Position numbers and translations under genes: made by a program
Notes under the pieces: generated by a model
Told to the model about the DNA's origin: nothing
Database searches by the model: none
The model's input: the letters and a program-made list of their open reading frames with translations, nothing else
Assembly (NCBI GenBank): GCA_027575765.1
Contig: JANBPT010000135.1
Location: 1 to 64,000, forward strand
Direction: 5' to 3'
Origin: Tieghemiomyces parasiticus
Lineage: Eukaryota; Kickxellomycota; Dimargaritomycetes; Dimargaritales; Dimargaritaceae
DNA: 64,000 bases
Shown here: positions 35,173 through 46,250 of the stretch, piece by piece
Layout: every line of letters begins with the position of its first letter
How positions within the stretch are numbered: position 1 is the first letter of the stretch

Positions 35173-35466
35173 TAGAATTTTGAGCTACCCACTCGCCAAC
35201 TATGCGTCTTGGGTGACGCGTTGTTTGCACGGGCTGTGGCTAGCTGGTATGCGTCGTCGCAATTTGCGCCGGAACGAGTGGATCCTGCGTTGCGCCTGTT
35301 GATGTCGCTGACGCCAGATCCTCGAGCTGCACCGACAGTGCCAGGTAGACGCTACTTTCCATACCAGCCGAGGTCAATGCCATTGATGGCTGGGCTGAAA
35401 CCTGATCGGGGATATTATCCACCACCATTGATGACTATTGTGGTCGGAATAATCGCCAACTTATGA
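35173..35466 (+). CDS. Unrecognised open frame, possible exon or gene relic
   Basis: After a GATTAG acceptor-like motif a frame stays open for about 98 codons to a TGA at 35464-35466. It reads FELPTRQLCVLGDALFARAV, ASSQFAPERVDPALRLLMSL, GRRYFPYQPRSMPLMAGLKP. The composition is protein-like, but there is no ATG at its start, no partner exon I can place and no family I recognise. It may be the last exon of a decayed gene or chance. Confidence 0.22.
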
Positions 35467-36611
35467 TTGCAGTCTTAACAGCGACCTCTTAACTGGATTC
35501 GGAACGATCACGCTAAGCCGAGTCCATCGAAGTCGCCTGCACCGTTTGATGCATTATCCTACGATGAGTCGTTCTTAGGAGAACATGCTTCAATGTCCTC
35601 TCGTCTCCTTTATGCTGTGTTTTTCCTTGCTGCTTTTCCATGATATATTCATTACTACTGCCACTTTACAACAACTGTTGGAAGTCAAGGCCAGAATGGA
35701 AATGTCGTATCTGTCCACCGGCTGCCTCAATAAACGAGAGACTACCATATAACCCTTTACTCTTATATCGTATTCTCAACCCCCGTGTATTTACTACATC
35801 ATCATCCTCTTGAGCCTCCGAGCCAACGGTGAGATTCCGGAGTGGTTCCAGTGTGCAAATTCCTAGGATGATGATGGTGGTGGCAGTCTGGCACCTGCCA
35901 AGGCTGCAAAGTACAAGGCCACCACTGCTGCTGACCAGAAGCCGCGGGTGAAGTGTCAGCACACAAAGGCTGTTCCTCACCAGGTCCATGAAGCACGTTC
36001 CGGCCCTGCTATCGCAGGGCTAAGATGCAACAAAAGCAAGGTACTTGGGCCACTCTCCATGCGATGTAATGGAGGGGAAGCACTGTAAAGGTGAGTTGGC
36101 TGGGCAGAGAGTTTCATCTAAGAAATGGATGGAGTCACTGCAGTTTGCTGTGAGACAACGTAGAAATAGGCTCGACCTTTGGCCATTCTGCTAACATTTC
36201 TCACTTTGCCGTAAGTTCATTGATGCAAACCCACATGCAAACGGCTTGGCTTGTTCAACGCAAAACTTGCCTTCATCGAAACGCACATTTATGGGATACA
36301 TGCCGCACATAACCAGTGGTGTGATATCCATCATCGCATGGCGCAGACTCGTTTGCAAATAATAGTATACCTCACCACGTCTATTTGCGTCTAGGTACAG
36401 GGCTTTTTGTGCGCCCAGTATACTATTGTGAGAGGGTAGGAAGCTAGCCCCCCCCCCACTCGAAGCTGGTGAGTCAATTCGACGTCGTTGTTACCTCGAG
36501 CTCGTATCGTCCTCGGCACCAGCCCGCCTCACATTATTTTCTTCAGCCCTCGTCCTCGTTCACCATTCCATTCCCTCAAAGTCGCCGTCTTATCCGTCCA
36601 ATTTTTCCGCC
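35467..36611. other. Intergenic of distinct texture, no gene seen
   Basis: The segment 35800-36300 is rich in GATGATGGTGGTGG-like and CTGCTG-like simple motifs and differs in texture from neighbouring spacers. It may be repeat-derived. The last 200 bp are C/T-rich, upstream of the eIF2B gamma gene, with a C9-10 run near 36451. Confidence 0.4.
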
Positions 36612-38211
36612 ATGTTCACGCTCGACCAGACCCATGCGGTCAAGTCTCAGATCGTGCCTGAGTTCCAGGCGGTCATCTTGGCCGGGAACAAGGGTAGCCT
36701 GTACCCGTTGACTGCCGACGACAATCTCCCAAAGGCCCTACTACCCATCGCCAACCGGCCCATGATCGCCTACACTTTGCAGTGGCTGGAACTCGCCGGG
36801 GTGCGGGACGTGATCGTGGCCGTCTGTCCATCCTCCGAGACCCAGCTCACGCACTACCTACGCACGGTGTACGAAGGTCCTGCCAGCATCGAGATCGCCA
36901 CCGTTGACGAGCACTTAGGTACTGCCGAGGTTCTCCGGCACCTGGCCAACCGTATCTTCCACGACTTTATCGTCCTGACCTGCGACGGCGTCTTCGCCTT
37001 GCCCACCAGTACCCCGCAGGTCCTCCTGGATGCCCACCGGTCAGCCAACCCCACTTTGACCGCGCTCTTTTACGAACCGCCTAAGTCCGAGGGCGGCGGG
37101 GGGTCTACCAAAGACTCTGAGTGGCCTCTCTACGTGGGCCACGATCCGGCGGCGTCCCGCCTACTGTACCTAAAAGCCGGAGACCGGGTCAAAGAACATC
37201 TCCACCTACGCACCGACCTCCTGCGCCGTTTCCCACGTCTGCGGCTCACCACTCACCTCCAGGACGGGCACATTTATATTTGCAAGCGGTGGGTTCTCGA
37301 CTGGATGGTGGCCGCCGCCGCCACGGAGTCGCAACCCGCGACTGGGTCGCCTGCCCTAGCCCGGGGTAAATCGGGAAAGTCTGCCTCCCTCGTCAGTTTT
37401 AGCCGGGATGTCCTCCCGCTCCTCATCAAGGCTCAGTACCGCCCGCACGTATGTGAGGCGGCGGGCCTCGACCGGGCCTACGAGGCGGCGGCGTCTGCGG
37501 CGACCATCCGCCACAAGGCCACAGCCAGTGTGGCGGCCTGGACGACGGTCCGCGGTGTTGATCCGTGGGACCATCAACTCCGGGTCAATCTGTTCGTCGC
37601 CCCCCAGGGCTTCCTGGGCCGCGCAGCCAGTATCTCTCACTACTGTGACCTGAACAAGCACGTATCCAAGCTACAGGCGGACACGCCGCGGGTGGACCCT
37701 TCGGCCGACGTCCACGCCCGGTCGCAGGTGGGCGCGGATTCTGTCGTGGGCAAAGAGACCAAGATTGACGAGCGGAGTTCCGTTAAGAAGTCCGTCATCG
37801 GTGCCCACTGCGTCATTGGCAAGAACGCCAAGATTGTCAATTCGGTACTCATGGACTACATCACCGTCGAAGACGGCGTCAAGCTCGACGGCTGCGTGAT
37901 TTGTAATAATGTCAAGCTCCAGACCAAGGCCCAGCTCAAGGACTGCGAGGTGGGCGCCGGACTCGTCGTGGACTCTGAAAGTAAGTGTGTGACTCTAAAG
38001 GGGTGTGACACCGATCACCACGAATCGCGCTATGGCCCTAGACGGGTGAACTTCATGGTCATTAGACTCTTTTACCAACTCCTACGACATGCCCGGTGTA
38101 CATCTCCCCTTATATCCTCCCTTTCATCCACCAGCACAAGCCAAGAACGAGCGTATCGTAAGTTCTTTTGTGGACAACGACGAGGACAGCATGCAGATCA
38201 ACTTTGGTTAG
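36612..38211 (+). CDS. GCD1: eIF2B gamma subunit (translation initiation factor exchange complex)
   Basis: Two exons, 36612-37980 and 38135-38211, joined in phase 1 by a 154-bp intron (GTAAGT ... CACCAG), give 481 residues. The N-terminal nucleotidyltransferase-like domain begins EFQAVILAGNKGSLYPLTAD with NLPKALLPIANRPMIAYTLQ and LELAGVRDVIVAV. The C-terminal left-handed beta-helix (about 358-455) shows hexapeptide repeats: SVVGKETKIDERSSVKKSVI, IGKNAKIVNSVLMDYITVED, LKDCEVGAGLVVDS. Exon 2 adds an acidic tail ending NDEDSMQINFG. With the other catalytic subunit, epsilon, this protein supports GDP/GTP exchange on eIF2, the step controlled in the integrated stress response. Unspliced reading would run to 38366 with non-conserved sequence, which supports the intron. 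The gene converges with SEN15. Confidence 0.93.
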
Positions 38212-38471
38212 CCCCTGGCTGCTTGGGGCAGGATGCGATCAGTGCGATCAGCTTGGATTGTTTGGTACCCGATCGCGGGAACTCTGCTTCCACGTTGGTC
38301 GCCATGGCATTTATAAAACAAACCACGTATGACCTCCTTCTCGGCTGTCATGATTTTATAGAATGACTGGGCTCCGTGATCATACTGCAACGAAAAAAGA
38401 AAGATGATACGTACCCGCGCCCGAGGATTATCTACATGTCCAAGTGGCGATACCTTGGCTGGGGTGCCATG

Positions 38472-38973
38472 TCAGACGCCAATGCCGGCCTGGACACGGT
38501 AATATAATACGGTCAAATCGTCCCCCACTATAGCCAAAGTGCAGACCGCGGCTGGGCCGTGTCCCAGGGCCTCAGCATGGATGAGATCGAGAAGCCCGGC
38601 GGATAAGTCTTCGGTGGCGTTGATGGGCACGATGAGTTGGGTCTCGGGTGTGTCGCGAGATCGGCCCAGTACGACTGCCCGCCCAAGCCGGGCGCTGCCC
38701 ACCGCTTTCACCTCGGGCCACTTGCGTTCAAGTAGCAGGTCGCAGTAGACTTGGAAGAGGGCTGCAGTGTTGGCCGGGTAGGTCTGGCAGCAGGCTGCGA
38801 CGTCCGGGTACTTGGTACATTGGAACGGGGTGTAAGAGGGTCGTGAGGGCAGCGGAGTGGGTGAGTGGAAGGGTAGAGGCAGCAGCTATTATCCAGCCTA
38901 GAGCTCTCTAGATAGAGTGTCGTGTGACGGGGTGGTCGTTGAAGGGTGACCTTACCAGCGGATGGGTTTCCAT
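38472..38973 (-). CDS. SEN15: tRNA-splicing endonuclease subunit Sen15
   Basis: A short first exon 38973-38956 (METHPL) and a main exon 38810-38472 give 118 residues across a 145-bp intron (donor GTAAGG). Recognisable features are ALFQVYCDLLLERKWPEVKA near the start, LIVPINATEDLSAGLLDLIH in the middle and the diagnostic C-terminal strand pair CTLAIVGDDLTVLYYRVQAG. Sen15 is a non-catalytic subunit of the Sen2-Sen34-Sen54-Sen15 endonuclease that removes tRNA introns. The acceptor used here is AAG (38812-38811), the first AG after a CACTCAC branch-like site. A downstream CAG (removing nine codons) would also keep the frame, so the exact junction is uncertain. It is divergent from the RING gene at 39267, 293 bp apart. 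Confidence 0.82.
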
Positions 38974-39266
38974 TGTAAAAGGATGGTCCCTTGGGTAATG
39001 CGCAACGGTGGATTCACGGCTAGATGTAAGGGCTGGCATTCCTTCAAAAAAAAAAGTATCGGAAATCGCTCCCTAAATGCACTCCGGTCAAGATGGCGGG
39101 CTCAGCCCCAGCCGGGGCCAGTGGGAACCGTTGAGGAGAACCGGAAGTCCAATCTTTGTTTCAAGTTGGGACCCACAGCGTAATCACCAACCGTTCTGCT
39201 TTAGTAATAGGCTTAGAGGCTTTTCGCCAGTGCCCGTTCCCCTAATGCGATGTTCGTTCCTCCGGC

Positions 39267-40219
39267 ATGTCGGACCAACTGCCTGCTACTGTGGCAGCCG
39301 AATCGGAAACCACGCCCGCCGCCGATGACAGTGGGGACCGCTGTGCCATCTGTCTTGACGGCTGGGAGCGGCCGGCGTTTATTGACGGTTGCTTCCATGC
39401 CTTCTGTCTTCCCTGTATTTCCCAGTGGTGCGAACATGATCCTCGCTGTCCGCTGTGTAAACGGCCCGTCCGTACTGTCGTCTACGACGTGGAGGGCAGC
39501 TACCACCGTACCTGGACCGTCACCACTTCGCGGCAGGCTGGACTGACCGATGGGACTGGTCGGCCCCGTCCGTCCCGCCCCCTAGGGGCCACGACCTCGC
39601 GGCGGTACCGCTACGCGTTCGGGCAGCCCACAGGTTTTACGGAAGCTCAGGCCCTACGTAAACGGCAGGCGGTATACGGGCATAGTTTGGTGCCACGACG
39701 GTCAGCAGTACCTAGGTCAGGTGCCGTCCAAGCTGCAAGGGGCCGGGGCGGGTCGTATGAGCCCTTCGAGTTAGGCCGTCAGGTCGATCCAGACCGGATA
39801 CGTCGTTGGGTGGCTCGTGAAGTCCGCGTTATCCTGGGAGACGAGAACCCGCTAGTGGTGTACGAATACGTCATGGCACTGTTGCACAGGTAAGTTACGT
39901 TCGCAAAAAAATTGAGGACGTGAGTGCGAGGGTTTAAGATTGGCATCAGGTAGGGTGTGTCCCTATGCTGCCGCTTACCGAGTCGTACACCCTGCCCCCA
40001 TTTCATTTGATCCCAAACCGTCATTGTGCTTTGTGCAGGCCGGTCGACTTGGGTTCCTCCGAAATCCATGAGGAACTGCGGCCCTTCTTCCACGAATACA
40101 CCGACACATTTCTACGTGAGCTGCAGACGTTTTCCAACTCGCATCTCAGTATTGATTTCTACGACCGCTATGTCGCCTACGGCCCACCGGGCCAATCGGG
40201 GAATGAATCCCCATGGTAA
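39267..40219 (+). CDS. TOPORS-like RING E3 ubiquitin ligase
   Basis: Two exons, 39267-39889 and 40039-40219 (phase 2, donor GTAAGT, acceptor TGTGCAG), give 267 residues. A C3HC4 RING finger lies at 26-64: C26 C29 C42 H44 C47 C50 C61 C64, with CAICLDGWERPAFIDGCFH and ISQWCEHDPRCPLCKRPV. After a basic Arg/Ser-rich linker comes a helical domain (about 180-250): RIRRWVAREVRVILGDENPL, then across the intron YVMALLHRPVDLGSSEIHEE and FLRELQTFSNSHLSIDFYDR. A RING followed by this helical module is the layout of the TOPORS/Dnatopo-binding family of nuclear ubiquitin/SUMO ligases. The protein is much shorter than animal TOPORS and lacks a long RS-type tail. Confidence 0.82.
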
Positions 40220-41040
40220 TCAAGGTATCAAAAAGTAGGAAAATGAGTCCTGACAGTAAGATGGTAATAAACAAATAGGTTAGCAAGGTTACTATAGCAA
40301 AGACAGTCACCGCTTACGACGCTCGCCGAGTTCCTATTCACTGTTCAGGTTCCAGGGTCATTCAGTTATTGATCAGAGAAGGAGCTAGCCATCGTAGCCC
40401 TTCCCATTAGCCTACCGTTTCCGTAGTGACCGTCACCGACGACTAAGTATACACATCAATTATATTTATAGGAATGCTTTCTGTAGAGGCCTCGATTCCC
40501 AAGACTCCTTGGCTTGGAAACAAAAATACGATGCTATTAGGACGGTCGCCATGTTTGACCCAAGGCAGGAGCCTGCCTCCACCCCGTTCACTAGGTGACA
40601 TATATGGGTCATGTTGGGGATTCGACGTATACATAATAGTAGGTATGCACTGGGTTAGCCTGATCCTGTCGTATACCCCGACTGGCGTACGGAGTTCCCG
40701 GTAGTTAGGCTGGCGACGCGGATTTAATATAATTCGCAGATGCAGGGTTCCCGCCACGCTGCCCACCAGCTAGACCCGGCGTTCTCCACTGGTGATTGGT
40801 CAGATCTCTCCATCGGGCCTTGACTAATCCTACCCGAGGCCCAACCGAACTGTCCCAATGGCCGTCTAAACTGCGGCTGATACCCTTACATCGATAACCT
40901 CGCCGGCTTCAATAGCCCTGGCCCGTCGGTTGATATGCCGGGGCAGGGTACGCTACAGACTCGTAAAGAAGAGGAGTGGTCGACAAATTAGGCTACCACT
41001 TTACTATTCTCACTGGATCACCTGTGCGTCCCCGTCGTTG
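40220..41040. other. Intergenic, no gene seen
   Basis: 3' flank of the RING gene and distal upstream DNA of TRP3. Nothing supported. Confidence 0.45.
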
Positions 41041-41047
41041 TGACTCA
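41041..41047 (+). promoter_or_regulatory. Gcn4-type site TGACTCA upstream of TRP3
   Basis: A perfect TGACTCA lies 294 bp before the TRP3 start codon at the upstream edge of a C/T-rich stretch. Gcn4/Cpc1 binds this heptamer to activate amino-acid biosynthetic genes in other fungi. Function here is inferred from position and target. Confidence 0.5.
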
Positions 41048-41334
41048 CCCACCAACTTCCGGCGGCTCCATTTAGCTTTGACCTGCTCACGCACTCGTTC
41101 CTCGCTCGCCAACCTGGAGGTCTGGCGCTTACAACTTGTTGCGTTGCTCACGCTATCCACCTCGCTCGTTATTTCATTCCTGTTATCCTCCCGGCGAGCC
41201 TGCTCACCCATTCTCCACTCCTTGTGTATTTTCCTCATTTATCTTTCGGACGTACTGTGCCCTCTTTGCTTACCCTAGGTTCCACGCACTGGCCACCACC
41301 CTCTTTTTCCCATACTTTACCCCGCCTTCTGACC

Positions 41335-42894
41335 ATGGCCACGATTCTTATCGACAACTACGACAGCTTTACCTGGAATGTGTACCAGTTCCTGTCGGTT
41401 TCGGGTGCGGACGTAACGGTGTTCCGCAATGACCAGACCACCCTCGAGCACCTAATATCGCTGAACCCGCGCAACATCGTCCTCTCGCCGGGTCCGGGTT
41501 CCCCGGGCGAACGGACCGGCATCTGTGAGAAGGTACTGGCCCATTTTGAGGGCAAGATCCCGGTCTTGGGTGTGTGCCTTGGCCAGCAGCTCATGTACGA
41601 GCGGTACGGTGGAAAGGTCACCCTGGCGGGCGAGATCCAGCACGGCAAAGTGTCGACCATCACCCATGACGGCAAGGGTCTGTTCCGCGGCCTCCCGCAG
41701 GGCCTGAGCATCACCCGGTACCACTCCCTGGCCGGCTTGCCCCAGACGCTGCCGGATATACTCGAGGTCAACAGCTGGACCGCCAACGGACTCATTATGG
41801 GCGCCCGCCACCGGGTCTTTACCGTGACCGGGGTCCAGTTCCACCCGGAGAGCATCCTCAGCCAGGAGGGCATGGCCATGATGCGCAACTTTCTGGCCCT
41901 CGAGGGCGGAACCTGGGCTGAGAACTCCGATGTACTGGTTAGCAGCCTAGACGCCCCCGTCCCGCAGTACAATGTCAGTACGTGGGAGCCACACCCAGAT
42001 TCCGCGTACCAGACCATCGCGAGCAGCTCGGCCCTGGCGGCGAAAACCACCCAGGAGGCGCCCAACGTGAAGGAAAGTATACTCGACAAGATCTACCGCC
42101 AGCGGCGCCTGGACGTGATGGCCGCCAAAGCCCGGCCGGGCCAGAGTCTGGCCGATTTGGAGGCTCAGTTAGCCGTCGCAGGTACCGCACCGGCCCTCCT
42201 TGAAATCATACCGCGAATTATGGTGGGTCAGATGAAGCATGGTGGGTCGCTCTCTGTGATGGCCGAGGTAAAGCGGGCCTCCCCGAGCAAGGGCAACATC
42301 GCCATCGACGCGGTGGCCGCTGAAGAGGGACTCAAATACGCCCACGCGGGCGCCGCCGTCATTTCGGTACTCACCGAACCCACTTGGTTCAAGGGCACCC
42401 TCGACGACCTGCGGTCTGTGCGCCAGGCCATTGACAACCTCCCGGAACGCCCCGCGGTCCTGCGCAAAGACTTCATTTTTGACGTATACCAGATCGCCGA
42501 GGCCCGCCTCGCCGGCGCCGACTGCGTCCTGCTCATCGTGGCCATGCTGAGTGATGCCGAGCTGGCCGAGCTCATGGCCTATGCCCGTCGTTTCGGCATG
42601 GAACCCCTCGTGGAAGTGAACTCCGTGGAGGAACTGGACCGTGCCGTGCACGTTGGGGCCCGACTGGTAGGTATCAACAATCGCAATTTGCACACGTTCC
42701 AGGTTGACCTCGCCATCTCGTCCGAGGTGGCTTCCAAGTGCCCCCCGGGCGTGGTGCTCGCCGCTCTGAGCGGCATCAGTACACCCCAAGACGTCCAGGC
42801 CTACAAGCAATCCGGTATCAATGCAGTCCTCATCGGCGAGGCCTTGATGCGTGCGGAAGACAAGGCCCAGTTCATCCGGGACCTGGTGGCCTGA
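41335..42894 (+). CDS. TRP3: Bifunctional anthranilate synthase glutaminase / indole-3-glycerol-phosphate synthase
   Basis: A 519-residue single-exon protein. The ATG at 41335 (CTGACCATGG) starts directly at ATILIDNYDSFTWNVYQFLS. A class I glutamine amidotransferase (1-200) has Cys81 in GVCLGQQ and His170/Glu172 in FHPES, and it supplies ammonia to anthranilate synthase component I. A linker leads to indole-3-glycerol-phosphate synthase (about 245-519) with ILDKIYRQRRLDVMAAKA, VMAEVKRASPSKGNIA, VLRKDFIFDVYQI, LVEVNSVEELDRA, VGINNRNLHTFQVDL and SGIN AVLIGEALMR near the end. The protein stops there. The third domain (PRAI/TrpF) found in the trifunctional TrpC of most filamentous fungi is absent, so a separate TRP1 must exist elsewhere. 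It acts in cytosolic tryptophan synthesis. Confidence 0.96.
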   Translation: MATILIDNYDSFTWNVYQFLSVSGADVTVFRNDQTTLEHLISLNPRNIVLSPGPGSPGERTGICEKVLAHFEGKIPVLGVCLGQQLMYERYGGKVTLAGEIQHGKVSTITHDGKGLFRGLPQGLSITRYHSLAGLPQTLPDILEVNSWTANGLIMGARHRVFTVTGVQFHPESILSQEGMAMMRNFLALEGGTWAENSDVLVSSLDAPVPQYNVSTWEPHPDSAYQTIASSSALAAKTTQEAPNVKESILDKIYRQRRLDVMAAKARPGQSLADLEAQLAVAGTAPALLEIIPRIMVGQMKHGGSLSVMAEVKRASPSKGNIAIDAVAAEEGLKYAHAGAAVISVLTEPTWFKGTLDDLRSVRQAIDNLPERPAVLRKDFIFDVYQIAEARLAGADCVLLIVAMLSDAELAELMAYARRFGMEPLVEVNSVEELDRAVHVGARLVGINNRNLHTFQVDLAISSEVASKCPPGVVLAALSGISTPQDVQAYKQSGINAVLIGEALMRAEDKAQFIRDLVA

Positions 42895-43458
42895 TTGTTG
42901 GGAGAATGCCTAGTGTTAGGGACCCTCATTACTGAACTATTCCTATACTCATGATTATACTAATAAATTGCTCTGAACTAGTGTGAGGAAACTAGATATC
43001 ACGGATAATACGAGTGCGATTGTGAGGATCTAGCAACGGTGCGCTTACACTTCGTTATCGCTCGCTGATATGGAATTCCAAAATAGAGAAGTTAGCCGCC
43101 CTGTGTGACCAACGTGTCACGTGTTGTAACCCCCCCCCCCCTACCGACAAATGTAAACAGGCGAAACTATTCCGCTGGATGTTGATGTGCCCTGCCAGGG
43201 GCAACGGTGAAAGGGGAAAGTGAGGCGGATGGCGGCAGCCTGTTCCTAATTTGACCCTCCGCCAGTGAACCTCGTCCATACCCATGAACCCTGGCTGGAG
43301 GACCTAGCCAGGAACCGCAGAGAGAGGAAAGCGGCGTGTATGTGCGACATGAGCTTATTATGAGCTCACCACTTTTCTCATTCCACATATTTTCATTCCC
43401 TAACTCTATCACCTTATCTTCCACCTAGCACTTCCACTAGAGACTCTCCATCTTCGAC
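42895..43458. other. Intergenic, no gene seen
   Basis: TRP3 3' flank and CENP-T upstream DNA. It contains a C11 run near 43131-43141 and a CACGTG near 43118. The last 80 bp are C/T-rich. Confidence 0.45.
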
Positions 43459-46072
43459 ATGAACCCATCCTTTTCGGCCCGGCGACCCCCGGCGACCCGG
43501 CCCATGCTGCGACGTTCCATATCGGCCACCGATGAGAGCGTCGCCGTTGACGCCTCTGCCCACGGCACGGTCACTAAACCCCGCGCCGCAGACGACTCGC
43601 CCCATACGTTACTCCGGGCTCTGACCCAAACCTACGGAGCCGACCAACCCTCACCGACTCCGCACGCAATCGCCACGACGCCGATTGGCGCTACCGTCAC
43701 CACACCGCTGCACAACGGCCAGTACCTTCAAACGCCGCGGGGTGGGTCCAAAATCCCCGACGCTAACTTGCGCACCCTTATGCGGTCTGCGTCTCGGCCA
43801 GTGGCCTTCCGCACCCCGGCGCGGACCCCAGGTCGCGGTGGGGCCTTACGCAACCGGCTGGCCGCTGTGGCAGCTACTTCGGGCAAACCTACAGCTGGCC
43901 GAGCCCAGGTGGTTCCCACCCCGGGCGCCAGTCTGGGTCGTCGCCCGCCCAACGCTGAGGAATCCCCCATGGCCCTGCTTCGCCTCCTGGCCCAGGCGCC
44001 GGCCAACCGTCCTTTAACCCCAAAGAAACTGCCGCAGGTGGCACCCAGTCCCGCTTTGATGCAAAGTAGCGCCTTTAGTTACGGCGGCAGCCTGCCGTTT
44101 GGTGAGGGCAACGACGACGCGGAAGAGATCCCTACAGCTGCCGTCGGCTACGACGACCGCCGGAATAGTATTCGATCCGACCTTTTATCACCCGTGGCTG
44201 TGGAGGTTCGCCGACGTGCCATCGGACCCGCCGGTGATCCCGAGTACGAGGTCGAATACCCGCACCTCGCAGCGAGCGCGGAGCAGTCCTTCTCAGATGA
44301 TTTTTCCACCTTCGACCGTACGTTTCTGCCCGGAACACGGGCCCCCAAGGCCACCGTGGCTCGTGAGGCCACCCCTAAGTCAGCCTTCCTGCCGTACAGT
44401 CTCGGCCCCATGGACGACATCAGTTTCGAGGCCGAGAGCTTCGCACCGTCCGCGTCACGGCACGTAACCCCCAAGCTGGTCCCCACGCCTCACCACGCGA
44501 GCCACACACCCCAACCGACCGTACCAGCCCCGTACGACGCGACGGCGCCTACGCCCATGCATGACGTTATTCTCCCGACCGGGAGTCCAGGGATCATCAT
44601 GGCTGCCCCGGCCTCACCGTCTCTGGATGAAATGACCCCGGCCCGGCTCTCCCACACCGACACCCTCCTGAGCTCAACTGACCGGAGCGCCGACCTCGAC
44701 CTCCAGCAAGCCCACCCGAACGCCTCGGGCTTAATGAGCTTTGACCGGGCCGTCGAATTCAATCTGGATGCTTCACCGGCGGGGTTCAATGACTTCGAGC
44801 TTGTTATGGACCTAGACGGCACCACTTCGCGGCGCGGCACGATGAACCATGCCCGCCTATCCATGCACAGCGTCAATTTCACTCCCGGCCCGATCCTCCT
44901 TGAACGCGATTTCAGCCTCGCCGACTACGGACCAGGATTTTCCATGGGCGACGTGTCTCAGTTACATTTCCCCGAGCCAGAGGTCGAAACCAATCCATTA
45001 GTCGCCCCAACTACTTCGATGTAAGTACCCTGGACGCGTTGAGGAACGGGCGATCATCCGTCTGAATAGTCGGTCATTACTATTTGGCGTCTGGTCAAGT
45101 CACCTTTGATCGCTCACCTCTCTCTTTTCGCCCCACGTCGAGCTACGAACTAACTACTTCACCTTCCACACATACCTCTCCCTCCCGTCACGCTTGATGC
45201 AGTACCAGTCTACCGCCGATCAGTCCCGTACAGGACGTGTTTGCCGTTCCGGAAGACCGCGAATACGAAGAGTAAGTTAGCCGATTGGTGTATACGAGTA
45301 CCAGGGTTGGTGACTGCTTTGGGATGCGTTTAAACCTAGATTTTCTAGGCAGTGCCTGGCCATCACTTTACATTACCTATATTCGGGCTTCCATAACACC
45401 TTCGCCTAACCTTGTTTACTTCCTTCTATGCTTGACGATGTCTCCCCTGCGGACAGTGAACTCAACTCGTCCGCCTCGACGCTAGCCTCTGCCAAGGACG
45501 ACCTGCAGACCCCAGCCAAATTGCCACCGGCTAAATTTGTTGGGCAGTGGGACCCACTCACCCCCTACCGTGCTCCGATCCAACCCCCAACATCCTGTGT
45601 CAAGCCGCCCGTCATGCCTTTATACCCACGTAGTAAGCGGCTGCCGGGCCTGAAGACCCGCGGGTCGCGTCCCGCCGGTCCTGGCAAGATCCCCCAGGCC
45701 CGGGTGGCCAAGGGTCTGCCGGCCATTAAACGAGTCTCCCGCCATGGCATTCCTCTGCCAAATTTTCCTGTGAATTGGCTACGCGATACGTTCCGCGCGG
45801 TTTCCAAGCAAAAGAATGCCTCCCGTGATACGCTCGCGTGTCTCGAGGGCATCTCACAAAAGTTTTTCGAACAGATAGCGGGCCAACTGGCTGCCCAGAC
45901 CACCGGCAGGTCGGTCCACGTGGAGAATGTCGCCGAACTCTTTATCAACCAGCGGCTCATTACTCCCCAGACTAATCTCAACGCTCTTGCAATGCACCAT
46001 TTACCCCGAGAATTAGTCAATGAGGTGTTTGAGAGCGCTAAGGCCAATGCTGGTCATGTTTCCTATGACTAA
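43459..46072 (+). CDS. CNN1: CENP-T / Cnn1-like inner kinetochore protein
   Basis: Three exons, 43459-45020, 45203-45271 and 45457-46072, joined in phase 2 twice (donors GTAAGT; acceptors GATGCAG and GGACAG), give 748 residues. The C-terminal 108 residues form a histone fold like CENP-T: GIPLPNFPVNWLRDTFRAVS, TLACLEGISQKFFEQIAGQL, TGRSVHVENVAELFINQRLI, and the family-specific final extension LNALAMHHLPRELVNEVFES. The long disordered N-terminus is Pro/Thr-rich with many TP/SP sites and carries repeated short motifs SPHTLLRALTQT (47-58), NLRTLMRSAS (103-112) and SPMALLRLLAQA (169-180). CENP-T pairs with CENP-W at centromeres and recruits Ndc80 through its phosphorylated N-terminus. The third exon's acceptor is fixed by phase, and the ATG at 45428 inside intron 2 is not the start. 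Confidence 0.87.
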
Positions 46073-46250
46073 TGGGGATGACTGACGCATCCCATTGCTA
46101 AATCGTTTAACGCCCCCCTTCATAATATGTACCTCTAGTATACTTTCTGTAACAATTCGACTATTTCATTGTGGCCGTTCCGGATATTAAACATGCCAAT
46201 GGTGAGTGTACGGTAGTAGGCGGGTGTAAATTGGTGAGCTCAAGGTCATA

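Noticed and set aside
41224..41334. N-terminal extension of TRP3
   Set aside because: It lacks an ATG start and is C/T-rich leader; the glutaminase fold starts at the ATG at 41335.
45428..45456. ATG just upstream of CENP-T exon 3 as a separate gene start
   Set aside because: The histone-fold exon joins in phase to exon 2 at 45457, and the CENP-T layout requires the upstream exons.
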